Source of the DNA: Arcuatula senhousia
Lineage: Eukaryota; Mollusca; Bivalvia; Mytilida; Mytilidae
NCBI GenBank assembly: GCA_963971305.1
Contig: OZ020303.1
Span: 32,724,106-32,788,105 of the forward strand
Direction of reading: 5' to 3'
Length of the DNA stretch: 64,000 bases
The notes beneath the pieces are model-generated. The model saw only the letters and a list, made by a program, of their open reading frames with translations, was not told the DNA's origin and did not search any database. A program made the position numbers and the translations under genes. Below, one piece after another: positions 10,686-23,200 of this stretch; position 1 is the stretch's first letter, and every line of letters begins with the position of its first letter.

Positions 10686-13222
10686 CCTGGACCGAAGATC
10701 CATGTGAACTTTTACCATCACTTGGTGTCCGTTGTCATTGTCTGTAGACGTATCCTGTTAACAACTCTTTAAACTTTAACTTGTCGGACACCATAAGTTC
10801 CAAACTTGGTACAGTTGTTTAGTGGCATTATGTGTACAAAACTTTCGTTCAGATTTTTGATTCCTAAAAAAACATGGCCGCCATGGCTAAAAATAACATA
10901 GGGGTCAAATTACGTTTTTTTGCAAATAACTTAAAAACGGTTACAGATATCAAAATTCTGGCATAAAGTTAAAAGTGATCAGCACGTCAAGATCTACCAG
11001 CCCTGAAATTTTTAAGAAAATCCAATTACCCATGTAGGAGTTATTGCCCTTTTTCCAAGTTTTTTTCTTCTTCAAAATTTGCACTTTGTATTCTCAATAT
11101 CTAGAAAATTAAAGTTAATTGAGAAAAAATTGCATATTGTTCAGCACATCAAGATATACAAACAAGAGGCTCCCAGGAGCCTAAATCGCTCACCTAGTCT
11201 TGATGTCAACCCTATATTTTGTAGAGCTAAATGAGCTGAACATTTAAGTAAGCAACATTTTTTCTTTATCTACTATAGTTTTCATTCCATAGGCCAAAAA
11301 CACGAAAAACCATTATTTTAGGGGTCGTAACCCCTATAAAGGGTCATCTGACAACTTCAACCCTATTGAGACTTTTGTAGAGCTTTATGCTCTGAAAATT
11401 TAAGCAAGCAACAGCTTTTCTCTATCTGCAATAGTTTTCATTCTATAGGCCAAAAACATGAAAAAGGTTATTATAGGGGTCGTAACTCCTATTAAGGGTC
11501 ATCTGACAACTTCGATCCTATTGAGACTTTTGTAGAGCTAAATGAACTGAACTTTTGAGCAAGCAACAGCTTTTCTTTAGCTGCTATAGTTTTCTTTCTA
11601 TAGGCCAAACACATGAAAAAGGTTATTTTAGGGGTCGTAACTCCTATTAAGGGTCATCTGAAAACTTCGACCCTATGGAGACTTTTGTACAGCTAAATTA
11701 GCTGAACATTTAAGCAAGCAACAGCTATACTCTCTATCTGCAATAGTGTTCATTCCATAGGCCAAAAACATGAAAAAACATTTCAGGGGTCATAACCCCT
11801 ATAAGGGGTCATCTGACAACTTCGACCCTATGGAGACTTTTGTAGAGCAAAATGAGCTGAACATTTAAGCAAGCAACAGCTTTTCTCTATCTGCATTAGT
11901 TTTCATACTATAGTGCAAAAACATGAAAAAACGCTATTTTTCACCTTTAAGGGGCTGTAACCCCTATAAGGGGTCATCTGACAACTTGGACCAAATGGAG
12001 CATTTTGTTGAACTTTTGATGCTGAAGCAGTAGGGTGGCATCAGATTTCATCTATCTCTTATACTTTTTGATTTACAAGCCAAAAACAGTAGTCTGAACC
12101 CCCTGGTCTATTTATAGCAACGGCGGCCATGTTTTTCGACGAATCAAAAATCCCCACATCAGTTCTGTGGGGGATACCCTAAAGTACCACCAGACCAAAT
12201 TTGGTTTGAATCTGTGCAGCCGTTTCAGAGGAGAAGAAGTTTGAAGAAAAGTTAATGACGACGACGGACGCCAAGTGATGGCAATAGCTCACATGGCCTT
12301 TGGCCAGGTGAGCTAAAAATGTAATATGGTCAATGTTGTAGGACCTTTCCTTTTAGGAGTTATTCCCCTTAGAATGTCCAAATTTGTCTCAAATCATTAA
12401 CTCCTCTAACACCATCAGTTAAATAGCAACCAAACTAAGTATAGTTGTTCCTTGGCATGAGTGCAACAAAATTATTGTTTTTATTTTTATTTTTGATTGG
12501 TAAAAAAACATGGCCGCCGAGGCTAAAAATAGAACATAGGGGTATATTGCATTTTTTGCAAATAACTGAAAAATGGTAACCAATATCAAAATTCTGATGG
12601 GAAGCAAATGTGTTCAGTACCTCAGGATCTACCTACCCTGACATTTTGAAGAAGATATAACTTCCCATGCAGGAGTTGTTGCCCTATTTCTTGATTTTTT
12701 TCAATTTTTGTACTTGTTAAGCTTAATATCTCGAAAACTATTAAAGATAGTTGAGAAATTTAAATTGCACCTTGTTAAGCACATAAAGATCAACAAAATC
12801 TGTAATAGTGTCAAAGTTGTAGGACCCTTACTTTTAGGAGTTATTCCCCTTAGATAGTCAAAATTGTCCATTTTCACAACTTTTCCCTATTGTATTGCAA
12901 ACCGCTAAAACTAGAGAAAAACTTTAAGTAACAATTCTGTTTAGTTAGTTAAGCCCTACAAAAATTCAATATGATGGGAATTTTCTATTGACCCTTAATA
13001 GAAGTTGTTGTTCCTCAATTGTCACAAAATTGTTTAAGCCTTATAGCTGGCAACTTGTTGAAAAAATATAAATGTTAAAGTAATTGAACTCTAAACTTTA
13101 ATGCATTAAGTTAATCAATGTTGTCAGATGACCCCTTATTAAACTTACAGCTCTTTAAATGTAAAAAAAAAAGCATTGAAGTCATGTGAGTGATTCACGC
13201 TCCTGGGAGCCTTTTGTTTTAT
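10686..13222 (+). mobile_element. Hairpin-ended tandem-core element (about 470-bp unit family), old, with nested insertion
   Basis: The left end (TACCTGGACCGAAGATCCATGTGAAC) is a decayed form of the hairpin AGCTCACCTGGACC/GGTCCATGTGAGCT seen at 33205 and 38869. The body holds units with AACTTGGTACAGTTG, ATCAAAATTCTG and AGGAGTTATTGCCC. The right end at about 13183-13222 carries GTGAGTGATTCACGCTCCTGGGAGCC. A second element in the opposite orientation sits inside it (11161-12316). Region 13223-13840 is AT-rich with nothing recognised. Confidence 0.65.
11161..12316 (-). mobile_element. Hairpin-ended element with about five 165-bp units, nested
   Basis: Read on the minus strand, it starts with the hairpin AGCTCACCTGGCC...GGCCATGTGAGCT and the GTCCGTCGTCGTC track. 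It then carries a leader with AAACATGGCCGCCG and about five 165-bp units (GAAAACTATTGCAGATAGAG...TTGTCAGATGACCCCTTAT). It ends with AGGTGAGCGATTTAGGCTCC and the GGCTCCTGGGAGCC hairpin. TTTTT precedes and TTT follows it, the same flanks as other copies. Confidence 0.75.
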
Positions 13223-13841
13223 TCTCTGAAATACTATAGTTCACAATTTGTGACCTAAATGCTATAATATACAGTATCACAAAAACATTGTTACTTTAAA
13301 AAATATTATGAAAAAAAAACCAACAGAAGGAAGGTAAAAGCAATATAAAACAATGCTAAATCAGTCAAATGGCCTGGAAAATGTGGTGTAGAAAATTGCC
13401 AAAATGTTCTAAAAAATATGATGTGAGTGAAAAAACTAATATATAATATCACAACATGAAGTTTCTTTTAATTGAACATACATATAAAGTGAATAAGATA
13501 TGAGTAATTGAAGATAGATAAATAAATACAAAATTATGGCACAATTACATGAGTATTACTGCAGAATTACAACTCAAGTTAGTAACTATCATTGTTGACA
13601 GTTTCTTTATTACTATCATTGCTGTCAACTTTGTTATTCTTTCAAGTCAATCACAGTTCCCTAAGAAATTTAATAGGCTATAAATGGAATCAATGAAAGG
13701 AAAGACCAATAGGAAGCCTATTTATGAATTAGTCAACTTCAATGGTTCACATGCACTTTTATGTCAGCTTTTTTTTGCAGTTACAAGACTTAATACATTC
13801 ACATATGACTTTCTAATGTTCATTTAATGTTTAAGTTAATT

Positions 13842-15720
13842 AAAAGCTTTACCGAGCGCAGCATGATACGACAGCAACATGTCGAACCATGTACATTTTA
13901 GGCCCAATATGGATAGTCAATTGCTCTGGACACATGCAGTCCATGGTGGACTGACAGAGTTTTTTGACACATGCAGCCTTTTGTGGATTTTCCACCCATA
14001 TTTCACAAGGAATTCATTTATTTTTAAAAAGCAGACCAAAATAAATTAGTTACAAAAAAAAATATTACCCCTTTTGGTCCCTAATTAAGGGTATCTGCTA
14101 CCTTTAATTTTTGCCCCTTTTGGCCCCTAACGGCAAGCAGTGGGAGGGGGTGTCACAAAATTAATCCGCAATTTTGTAAGTTCACTTCTTGACAAATTCT
14201 TGATAAATTAGGGAAAAAAAATTGAAATCAGACAACAAATAAAAAAAGTTTTGATTTTGGCCCCTTATTCAATTAAGGAAAAAAGGGGCTTGCACTAATT
14301 AATCCTTAATTTTGTATGCACTACTTTGTATGCAAAAAAACCTGTTCAAAATCAGACCAGAAATAAAAAGGTGCAATTTTTTTACCCTTTTGGGGCCCTT
14401 TATTTCTGAATGAAAAAAGAGGGACCCCCAAAATCAATCCCATATATGGTTTAATGGTAAGGCATATCATTGTCAAATATAATAGCAATTCACCAACCAG
14501 AACCAATCTTATTGTGGGAACAAATAAAATATTTGAATTTATTGCCCATTTTTGCCCCTAATTTCTAGGAGAGACCCCCCCCCAAATAAGACCCATCCAT
14601 CCTTTTAATATATGAAACATTATTGTAAAATTTCACATCATTTGGTTAACAATATCAAAAGTTGTTGTGGGAACAAACAAATAGTAGCAATTTTTACCCC
14701 TTATTATTAGACTGCAAATTTTTTGTGACCATATAATGTTGACAAAACTGTTGTAGAATGTTTATTATTCATTAAATTTGAAAATTCTTCTTTCGTTGCA
14801 TGCATGTGACGGACCCGTCATGACAAAGCTGGAGATTTTGATTTTTTTAGCTGGAGATTGGACAAAAAAGCGGGAGATTTTCAAGGCTCTTTAAAATTGC
14901 ATTTCAATGTTAATTGGGGCACTAGCGTTTGCCAAATAAACACGGCTTCACTTGTTAATCTCCAACTGTTTATACAATAATTAAGTCATTTATGACAATA
15001 TTTAAACCTTCAATTTACACCTTTACCTGTGAAAGTAACGTCTGGCTAATTGACAAACCCCTAAATCACTGGAAATGTTTATGACTGAACAATTAAAATG
15101 TATATAAAATATGATTTTTTTTCGAGTCTTGAAAAAGCGGGAGATTCCACAAAAAATCGGGAGAACGGGAGATGGATCAAAAAGTCAGGAGATTTTGTCT
15201 CCCGGCGGGAGAATCACATGTATGTCGTTGAATTGCTTCAACATTAAAAATTCTGTCAAATAAACATGTCTTCGGATTTGATTTATATTTCACTGTTATA
15301 TATATTGCTACAGGGGGCTAAAGATGGGCCACACAAAATAAACTTATTTTATTTTTAGTCCGATTTTCAAAATCTTTTTTCATTTGATTCCTTGTGAAAA
15401 TCCCAGTCTTAATTTGCAATCAGATTTGCAATATTTCTTAAATTTTTTTAGAAATAAGGGGTCAAAGGGCCAAAATGTCAATAAAAACATGTACACAATG
15501 TATCATGCTGCGTCGGCAAGCTTTTTATTGACCCCTATATTCTAAACCAAGTAAGGGGGACCCCCAAAATGAAACCAACCCATCCTTTAATGGTAAGGAA
15601 CATCATTTCATAACAATCGGATCACTAGAACTCAAGTCAACACTAAAATTTACAGACCGTGACGATAATGGCGACAGAATCATATCATAAAATGTCCAAA
15701 ATATTTTGCGGTCATATAAA
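13842..15720 (-). mobile_element. Second tandem-core element family (TATACGACCGC hairpin end), full length
   Basis: On the minus strand it begins with a decayed TATACGACCGCAAA/TTTGCGGNCGTATA hairpin (15680-15720). It continues with units containing GGATGGATGGG...GGGGGTCCC and AAATTTGG-type pieces, and ends with AACATGTTG, CGTATCATGCTGCGCTCGG and AAAGCTTTTA. Copies lie at 20745-21770, 30817-31070 (left end only) and 63182-64000. A short transposon is nested at 14799-15224. Confidence 0.6.
14799..15224. mobile_element. Short transposon with CATRCATGTGA ends and 6-bp target duplication
   Basis: The left end CATGCATGTGA and the reverse complement of the right end, CATACATGTGA, match at 10 of 11 bases. 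TCGTTG flanks both sides (14793-14798 and 15225-15230). The interior carries repeated AGCTGGAGATT and GCGGGAGATT motifs near both ends. It is 426 bp and non-coding. Confidence 0.7.
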
Positions 15721-15944
15721 GTTTAAACATATTTTATTAGAAAAATACATAAATTGGATTGGACACAAGTAAAACATACTTATGAAGTCCTCTCCATAAC
15801 ATAGTTAAACAATACAATGAATATACAAGTTGAGCATGCATGCAAGTTAATAACAAAATAAACAAAAATAAACAAAAAGAAGTATAATTGCTGAATAAGA
15901 ATTAAAAAGAAAACTTTAAGGAGTAATAAAAAGGAATACTGTGA

Positions 15945-16155
15945 GCAAGCTCATTAAAGGATACCCCTGCTTCATATGGAACAATAAAGACTATTATCTC
16001 CCCTGAATGATATCAGCCAATACTAAAAATTCTTCATGCACATCTGCATAAGATGAACTTCATTTTTCATGCAAAGTTTCATCAAAATCCATTAAGTTGT
16101 CGAGGATGAGTTGGGCTTTTGAGACAAATATGTGGGCAAATGGACACCCCCCCCT
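15945..16155 (+). repeat. Dispersed repeat (TTTCATCAAAATCCAT family), copy 1
   Basis: Contains GGATACCCCTGCTTCATA, TTATCTCCCCTGAATGA and AAGTTTCATCAAAATCCAT in the same order as 59055-59290. The stretch 16156-16990 shows nothing beyond AT-rich DNA. Confidence 0.55.
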
Positions 16156-16994
16156 AATTTTAAATAATTGAACCATTTCCTAAAACATTATAATCAACTC
16201 TATGAAGAAAGTTGGACTAAAGATTACAGTAAGATTATAGCTTTTCTTATATGTTTTAGAAATGACAAGGTATGATAAGGCCCATATTTGGCCCCTTTAA
16301 TGGCAGAAAACATTGGTCTAGAGAAAACTCCTATTGATATTCAGTGAGTTAAATGAATGCAAAAATTTGTTAAAATAAATTTTGATATAATATTGATTGA
16401 AAATATTGTGTCAAAACATGGTCAATTTGCACGATTTCTGTCAAATTACCTGAAAATAGACAAATTTTGGGTAGTATTTTCAAATATAAGAGATCTTAAT
16501 TCTACTTCCAGTTAAATATAAATCAGTTTAAAAATCCATGGTCTACATTGGTGCAGTCTTTTGAATACATGTATAACAAAATAACTTTGAAAAATGACAT
16601 TTTTTCTCCGATTTCCTTACCATTGACCCATATTAGATCTTTATAAACCCTCAGTCAAAAAGTTTAACCATTCAACATGAAACTTTAAGTGAAATTTCTA
16701 TTATTTACATGGGATTTTGTTTTTTTCAAAAATAGGGGGCGACGTTTGGCACTTACTGTACCTTGTCATTTGAGTTTGAATGAATGGAATCTGATTAAAA
16801 AAAGCAAACCAAAAAAAGAAAATTATAATGTTACATATAAGTCATTTTTCTTTTGTTTTGTCTACTGTAAAATATTAACCATCACATCAAACAATCAATT
16901 TATTTAATTTAAAACAATCTTATGCTGCTTGTATAATTGTTGATAGTTCAATCATGACCTCAATGCAATTTCTTTTAACAATTCACAACCTGAG

Positions 16995-17203
16995 TTAACC
17001 AGTTGATATGTAATCAGGTTTGTGTTTGTTTGTCTCAGTATTGTCATCACTGAAATCAGATGCTGTTTGTGGAATAATCATATATGCTGGAGTTTTTCCT
17101 CTGTATAACACATAATGCTGTACTATAAATAAAATATCAAACAAAATGGAGAAAAATCCAAGTCCAAACTTTGTAGGATCACCAAATATTGAACCCCAGT
17201 CAT
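16995..17203 (-). CDS. CTNS: CTNS exon 9 (last)
   Basis: Acceptor TTTTGTAG at 17204-17211. It encodes [17 protein letters not shown], the last helix and the cytosolic tail with YMII. TAA at 16995-16997. Confidence 0.9.
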
Positions 17204-20200
17204 CTACAAAAGAGTAATAAATATATCAAGTGACTTTTCTAGGGGTATTAATGATCTTGATTTCATAATTTTTGTACTTCATGATATGTGATATTACTGT
17301 TTTCTTTGTCATATAGAAATGAATTACAAGTTAACATGAGCAGTGCTTGAGGTTTTTCTGTCATGCAATTTTGTTTAAGTTTTGGCTACTATGATTGACC
17401 TGAAAATATATAGGCTTCTTTCCTCCCCCACAAGCTTCAAGGCACAAAAAATTGTGACATTCTTTCTAGAAGTTTAAAAGTTACATCAATGAAAAAAAAA
17501 TGTCTGACAGACCAAATGAGGGACTTACATAATGATGGTCAGAGGAACAGATAGCCAAATTCAATACTACCTTGCTTTTGCCAAATGATGGGACAAAAAT
17601 TCAACACAGTCAATTATATTTACTTCATGACTCTGCCAATTCAAACAGGTCTACAATTATTAAACCTTTAACATGTATAAGTCTTTAAACTTTACGTTTC
17701 ATACTAAAGTACATATTAAAATAAACCAATCATTATTTTAACCTTGTATAAAACTGAGACCTACCACTGTTATAAGCTAGTAAAAACATCTGTAACAAAC
17801 TAAAAGATCCACCAGTAAAATCCAGCAATACATTTCCTATACTCCAACCATCTGTGCTTTTTCTTTTAAAGTTCATGTATGCCTTAAAATAGAAATTTTA
17901 ATTAAAGCATCAACATGTTTTTTGGACTTATCGTGAGTGAAAGAATTTTTGTATAGTCTTTTCTGAGTGTAGTGATAGGTGGAAAAAAAATGTCATGGGT
18001 GAAAGATCAACAAGAGATTCGGAGAACACTTGAAAAGCTACATAGCTATATTCAGAACAACCCAACAATTCATTGATCATTTATCAAAATAAACAATTAA
18101 ATCAGTATTGACATTTCTCTTTGGCTACTTTAACATTGTGAGATGACTGCACCTTCACATCTCTCATCCTGAAAAGTGATAATTTATGATGAGTTTATTA
18201 AGTATTTTTGTTTAAAGCCTTTTAAAATTATGAGGGCTCCAAACAGCTCTCTTCATATATGTACATGTATTATTAAAACAAATTATGTTTACTTTCCTAC
18301 CAAACTAAAACAATGACCAGAATAATTAATCACCCTAAATCTCTGAGAATACCCCATATCTAAGTATGATAATGACTAAATCTGAGATTTACATTGATAA
18401 AAAACAATGTTTTAATCTAGAGCCAATTGAAAAACAGAAAGCAGCGACCTCTTGTCACATTGAAGGCTGCTGGCTGTTTTACATCTTGGATTTGGGGTAC
18501 ACTTTTTCCACATCTCATTATCTTCTAATATCAGATATACATAAAAAATTGACAATAATTTTATACAGACACTTCAGCCTACCTGTGGAATATATTTAAT
18601 GAGTGTTACTCCAAGTTTGACATACGAAAAGCAATATAAGTATGTCAGCCATGTCATTACTTTTCCAATGGTAACAAATAAGGACACAAAAATAAACAGC
18701 CAGGCTCCAACAACCAAAACTCTGCACACTTTAGATATCTTTTGTCCTCCTCTCTGTCAAAATAATAATAATTATAGTATAACTAATGAGGGGTGGCGAA
18801 TATCACTTTTAATGTCACGAGTCTCGAATAACGCCAGGATTCAACAAGTTCCGCGCACGAGTTGAATCCCCTAGCGTTATTCGACACGAGTGACATTAAA
18901 ATTGATATTTGTCATCCCGAATTAGTTATACTATTTATTATATAGATAATTTTGAAATACGTGACTAATAGATCATGAAATAATGAAAACGAAAGAAATT
19001 ATTGATCAATGAATTGTGTATTGCGCACTAATCTTAGTTACGTATTTTTCACGGGAAACTTCACGAGGGTTAGATAAATTCGCACGCGAGTTAGATAAAT
19101 CCTGTAATTAACTCCGTGAAAATATAGAAATTTATTTAACTCGGAAATCACGATCTTTCACCTATATCTATATAATAATATATTTTACAAATTATTTTGT
19201 GAATACAGCTATTTAATTTTGTTTTAAAGTTTTTTTTTCACATTCTAAAAATTTAACCAAAGCACCCTTTTTCAAGGGGGGATCACTCATGAGAAATCTT
19301 CTTAATGAAAAATTGAAATTCTAAAACATAAAGCATGTTAAAACTAGTAACTTTATATTTTAAATTAAAGTTTAAATTTGTCATATCAATTTCAAAACTA
19401 TGACGAAAATAATAGAAAAAATTTATCAAAGTCAAAAATGACAGAATTTTGTAAAACAGGAAGTAGGTGAGCCACAGACCTGAAATGAATTCCCATGGTA
19501 TGGGACCACATGTTGATGCTGATACACTCCCCCCCAACCCTTCAGACATTCATCATTTTATAACCCAGATTTTTTGCAATGAAATCAGGTCAAAAAAGGG
19601 CAAAGTTATTTGATCATTCTACAAACAAATGTAAATGTAAGTTTTGCATCCTAAGTTTTGCTCAATTCTTCTGTGTTGTGTTCGGTATAGTTTTGAATGA
19701 TGGTATCCCATAAAGTACTTGCCTCATATATTGTACATTGAAAAATTGTTATGATAGTGATGAACACAGCATGTAAGGTAAATATTACATCATTTAATTG
19801 GACTGGATTAATTCCTCTTGGATGTTTATTTTTATATTCTTCCTGGAATAAAAAGAGATAAAGATAACATTTAAAAAGAGAATTATAACAAATAATTATA
19901 AAATCTACCAGAGTAAAAAAAGAACTAATTTTGTTAAACAAAAAGTATGTGAGCAACAGACCTGAAAAAGAATCCCACTATATAATAAAGAACCCAATGC
20001 TGATGCTGCATACCAAATATCAAGAGCCTCTCTGAATAAACTGGTAAGAATTCTTTCCCTCCTAACTTTTGACATTCATCATACTTGACTTGAAATCCAG
20101 AAACATTATAAAATGCTTTCTGTATATTATAAATGCAAAAATAAAATCAATCCATTGGAGGTAAAAAAAACCTGTAAATATTTGATAATTTCAATATACA

Positions 20201-23200
20201 TGTAGATCTATATAAAGTCTAGATTTAAGACTTAATTTAGATATTCTAAAAAATATGTTGAAAAGATTTCACAACTTTGATTGTCAGTATTTTTTTTTAG
20301 GAAATACAAAAACAAATTTTATTTTCATATTTAATATAAATTTTCAAAAATTGATCATGTTGTACACATATAATATACTATATATTTTGAACATGTTACC
20401 TTCACACTATCAACCCAGAACATCCCAACATTAAAGAATCCATAGGCTAAAAATCCTGTGATATTGTATGCTAAGAAGTCAAAGTTTAGACCTACAACAC
20501 TGAAAATATAAATCATAAATTCATTGAGTAATAAAAATCTGAACCCAAAAAAGTTCAAAGTCAAGACCTACATTTTCACATACCAGTAGATAAAGCATTA
20601 ACTAATTTCAGGCAGTCGACTGCTTTTCATTTTTTTTAAAGAATTTTTTGCCTTGAAAATCAATTTTATATCCCTCCTTGTTTCCATAATACAAGCTAAC
20701 ACTAAAGATATTGTAGTACACTTAATAAAAGTCAACAGATAATAAAAAGCTTCACTGAGCGCAGCATGATACAACCGCAACATGTTGAACCCTGTACGTT
20801 TTAGGCCAAATATGGATAGTCAATTGCTCTGGACACTTGCAGCCCATGGTGGACTGACAAAGGTTTTTGACACATGCAGCTTTTGGTGGACTTTCCAGTT
20901 GCAATTTAAAAGGAATATTTTTTTTTTCGAAAGGAGATCAAAATTATACCACAAATTTTCCATTTTGGCCCTAATTACATAATACGGGGAAAAGGGGGGT
21001 TGCAAAAATTAATTCTCAATTTTGTATCCACTATTTGACAAGAACAAACATGCAAATTTTTTTTTTCAAATCAGATTAAAATTGTAAAAAAGTTTCGATT
21101 TTGGTTCCTTTTGGCGCCTCATTACATAATAAGGGGAAAAAGGGGGGTCGCAAAAATTGATTCTCAATTTTGTAATGCTATTTGACAAGAACAAACATGA
21201 AAATGTTTTTTTTCAAAATCCGACCACTAATACAAGTTTCGATTTTGACCCCTTTTGGCCCCTAATTACATAATGGGGAAAAAGGGGGCCCACAAAAGTT
21301 CATCAGGTTCATTTTTATAATGTAAGAAACATTCTTCACAAATTTCACAGCAATAAGCCAGTAAGAAACAAAGTTATGGTGGAAACAATAAAATATTTGA
21401 ATTTTTTGCCCCTTTTGGGCCCCTAATTTCGAAACAGAAAAGGGACCCCCCAAAATCAATCCCATTCACCCTTTTATGTCGAGGAACATTTATGCCAAAG
21501 TACAAAGCAATAGGATGACTAGAACTAAAGTTATCGTGGCAACAAACATAAAAGTAGCATTTTTGGCCCCTAATTTCGAAACCAAAATGGAAGGGACCCC
21601 CAAAATCAATCCCATCCATCTTTTAATAGTAAGAAATATCATTGTGAAATTTCATTGCATTCAGATTACTAGAACTAAAGTTATCATGTCTACACTAAAG
21701 TTAACAGACAACGACGACAACTACGACAATGACAACGACGACGACAGCATCTTAGTTAATATAGATATAGATGAAATATAGTGATTTCTGAGTTACATTT
21801 CTAGATATTCATGGAGTGAATTACATGATTTATTCAACTTGAATGAAAATTTATTGAACCCTTGTAAAGTTTCCGGCTAAATATAGATAAAATAGAAGTA
21901 AGCAATCCACAATTCATCATTGAATCAATATTTTCATTTCTTTTCAATATTTTGAAGATCCAATGGAATAATCATTTAGCATGTTTATCCCAATTATCTA
22001 TTTAATAAAAAGGATAACTAATGAGGGGTGACAAATATCCATTTTAATGTCACTTGTGTGGAATAATGCAAGGGGATTAAACTTGTGCCCAGAACAAGTT
22101 CTGTATTCTTATAGAAACCTGTTGTCATTCGACACTTGTGAAATTAAAATTGATACATGTATTCGTAACCCATCATTAGTTTAACTATAAATACCACTTT
22201 GAACACAAATTTTTGGGGTTGTATAAAAAGATTTTTTAAAACTAATGTTTATAACTGCTTTGCAAACAATTTGATTATCATTTTAAAGAATCTTATGAAA
22301 TACTATTATTGGCAAATAATACATTTTGTATTTCATAGAACAAGCCAGTTGTGAATGCATTATATAAAATCCAGATTTTTTAACAAATCCGGATAGTTAT
22401 TTGGTACATGTACATGTATGATACAAATTGTGGTCATAGGCGATAGATTTAAATGACTGTCATGATTATTTTCTGTTTACACTGACTTTAAGGCCAAATA
22501 AAAAAAAAATATGTGTGTTTCTGGTTTCCCTACCGTCCCTAGTTTTTTTTTCCAACCCTAGCCCTTTTATTGCCGTTTTTGGATAAGCACCTTTAAACTT
22601 GAAATTAATTCAAGGTAAAACTAGAAAATGTGTCTATGAGCCACAGGATGGCCCTCCCGTTCTTGAAATATCATTGACCCTCAATGTGTATTACCTGGGA
22701 TATAGACCTTTACCAAGAAATTGATCAAAAGTGTTCATGTGTAAAATATACGTCACTGTGACCTTATTTCTGGTGGGTGGTGCCATGTTACCAAGACTCA
22801 TCAAGTAGTGAAATATCATTGACCCCTAACATGTAGTATTCAAGATATGGACCTTAACCAAGAACTTAACCAAAGTCATTCTGACTCATTCATGCGTAAA
22901 ATATAGGTCACAGTGACCTCATTTCTAGTGGATGGTGTCACCTTACCCAAGACACATCTAGTGGTGAAATATCATTGACCCCCAACCTCTAGTATCCAAG
23001 TTATGGACTGTAACAAAGAACTTAACCGAAGTCGTTCATGCATAAAATATAGATCACAGTGACCTACTTTTTATTAGGTGGTGTCATGTTACCCAAGACA
23101 CATCTCATAGTGAAATACCATTGACCATCAACATCTAGTATCCAAGTTATGGACCTTAACCAAGAACTTAACCGAAGTCGTTCATGCATAAAATGTCACA

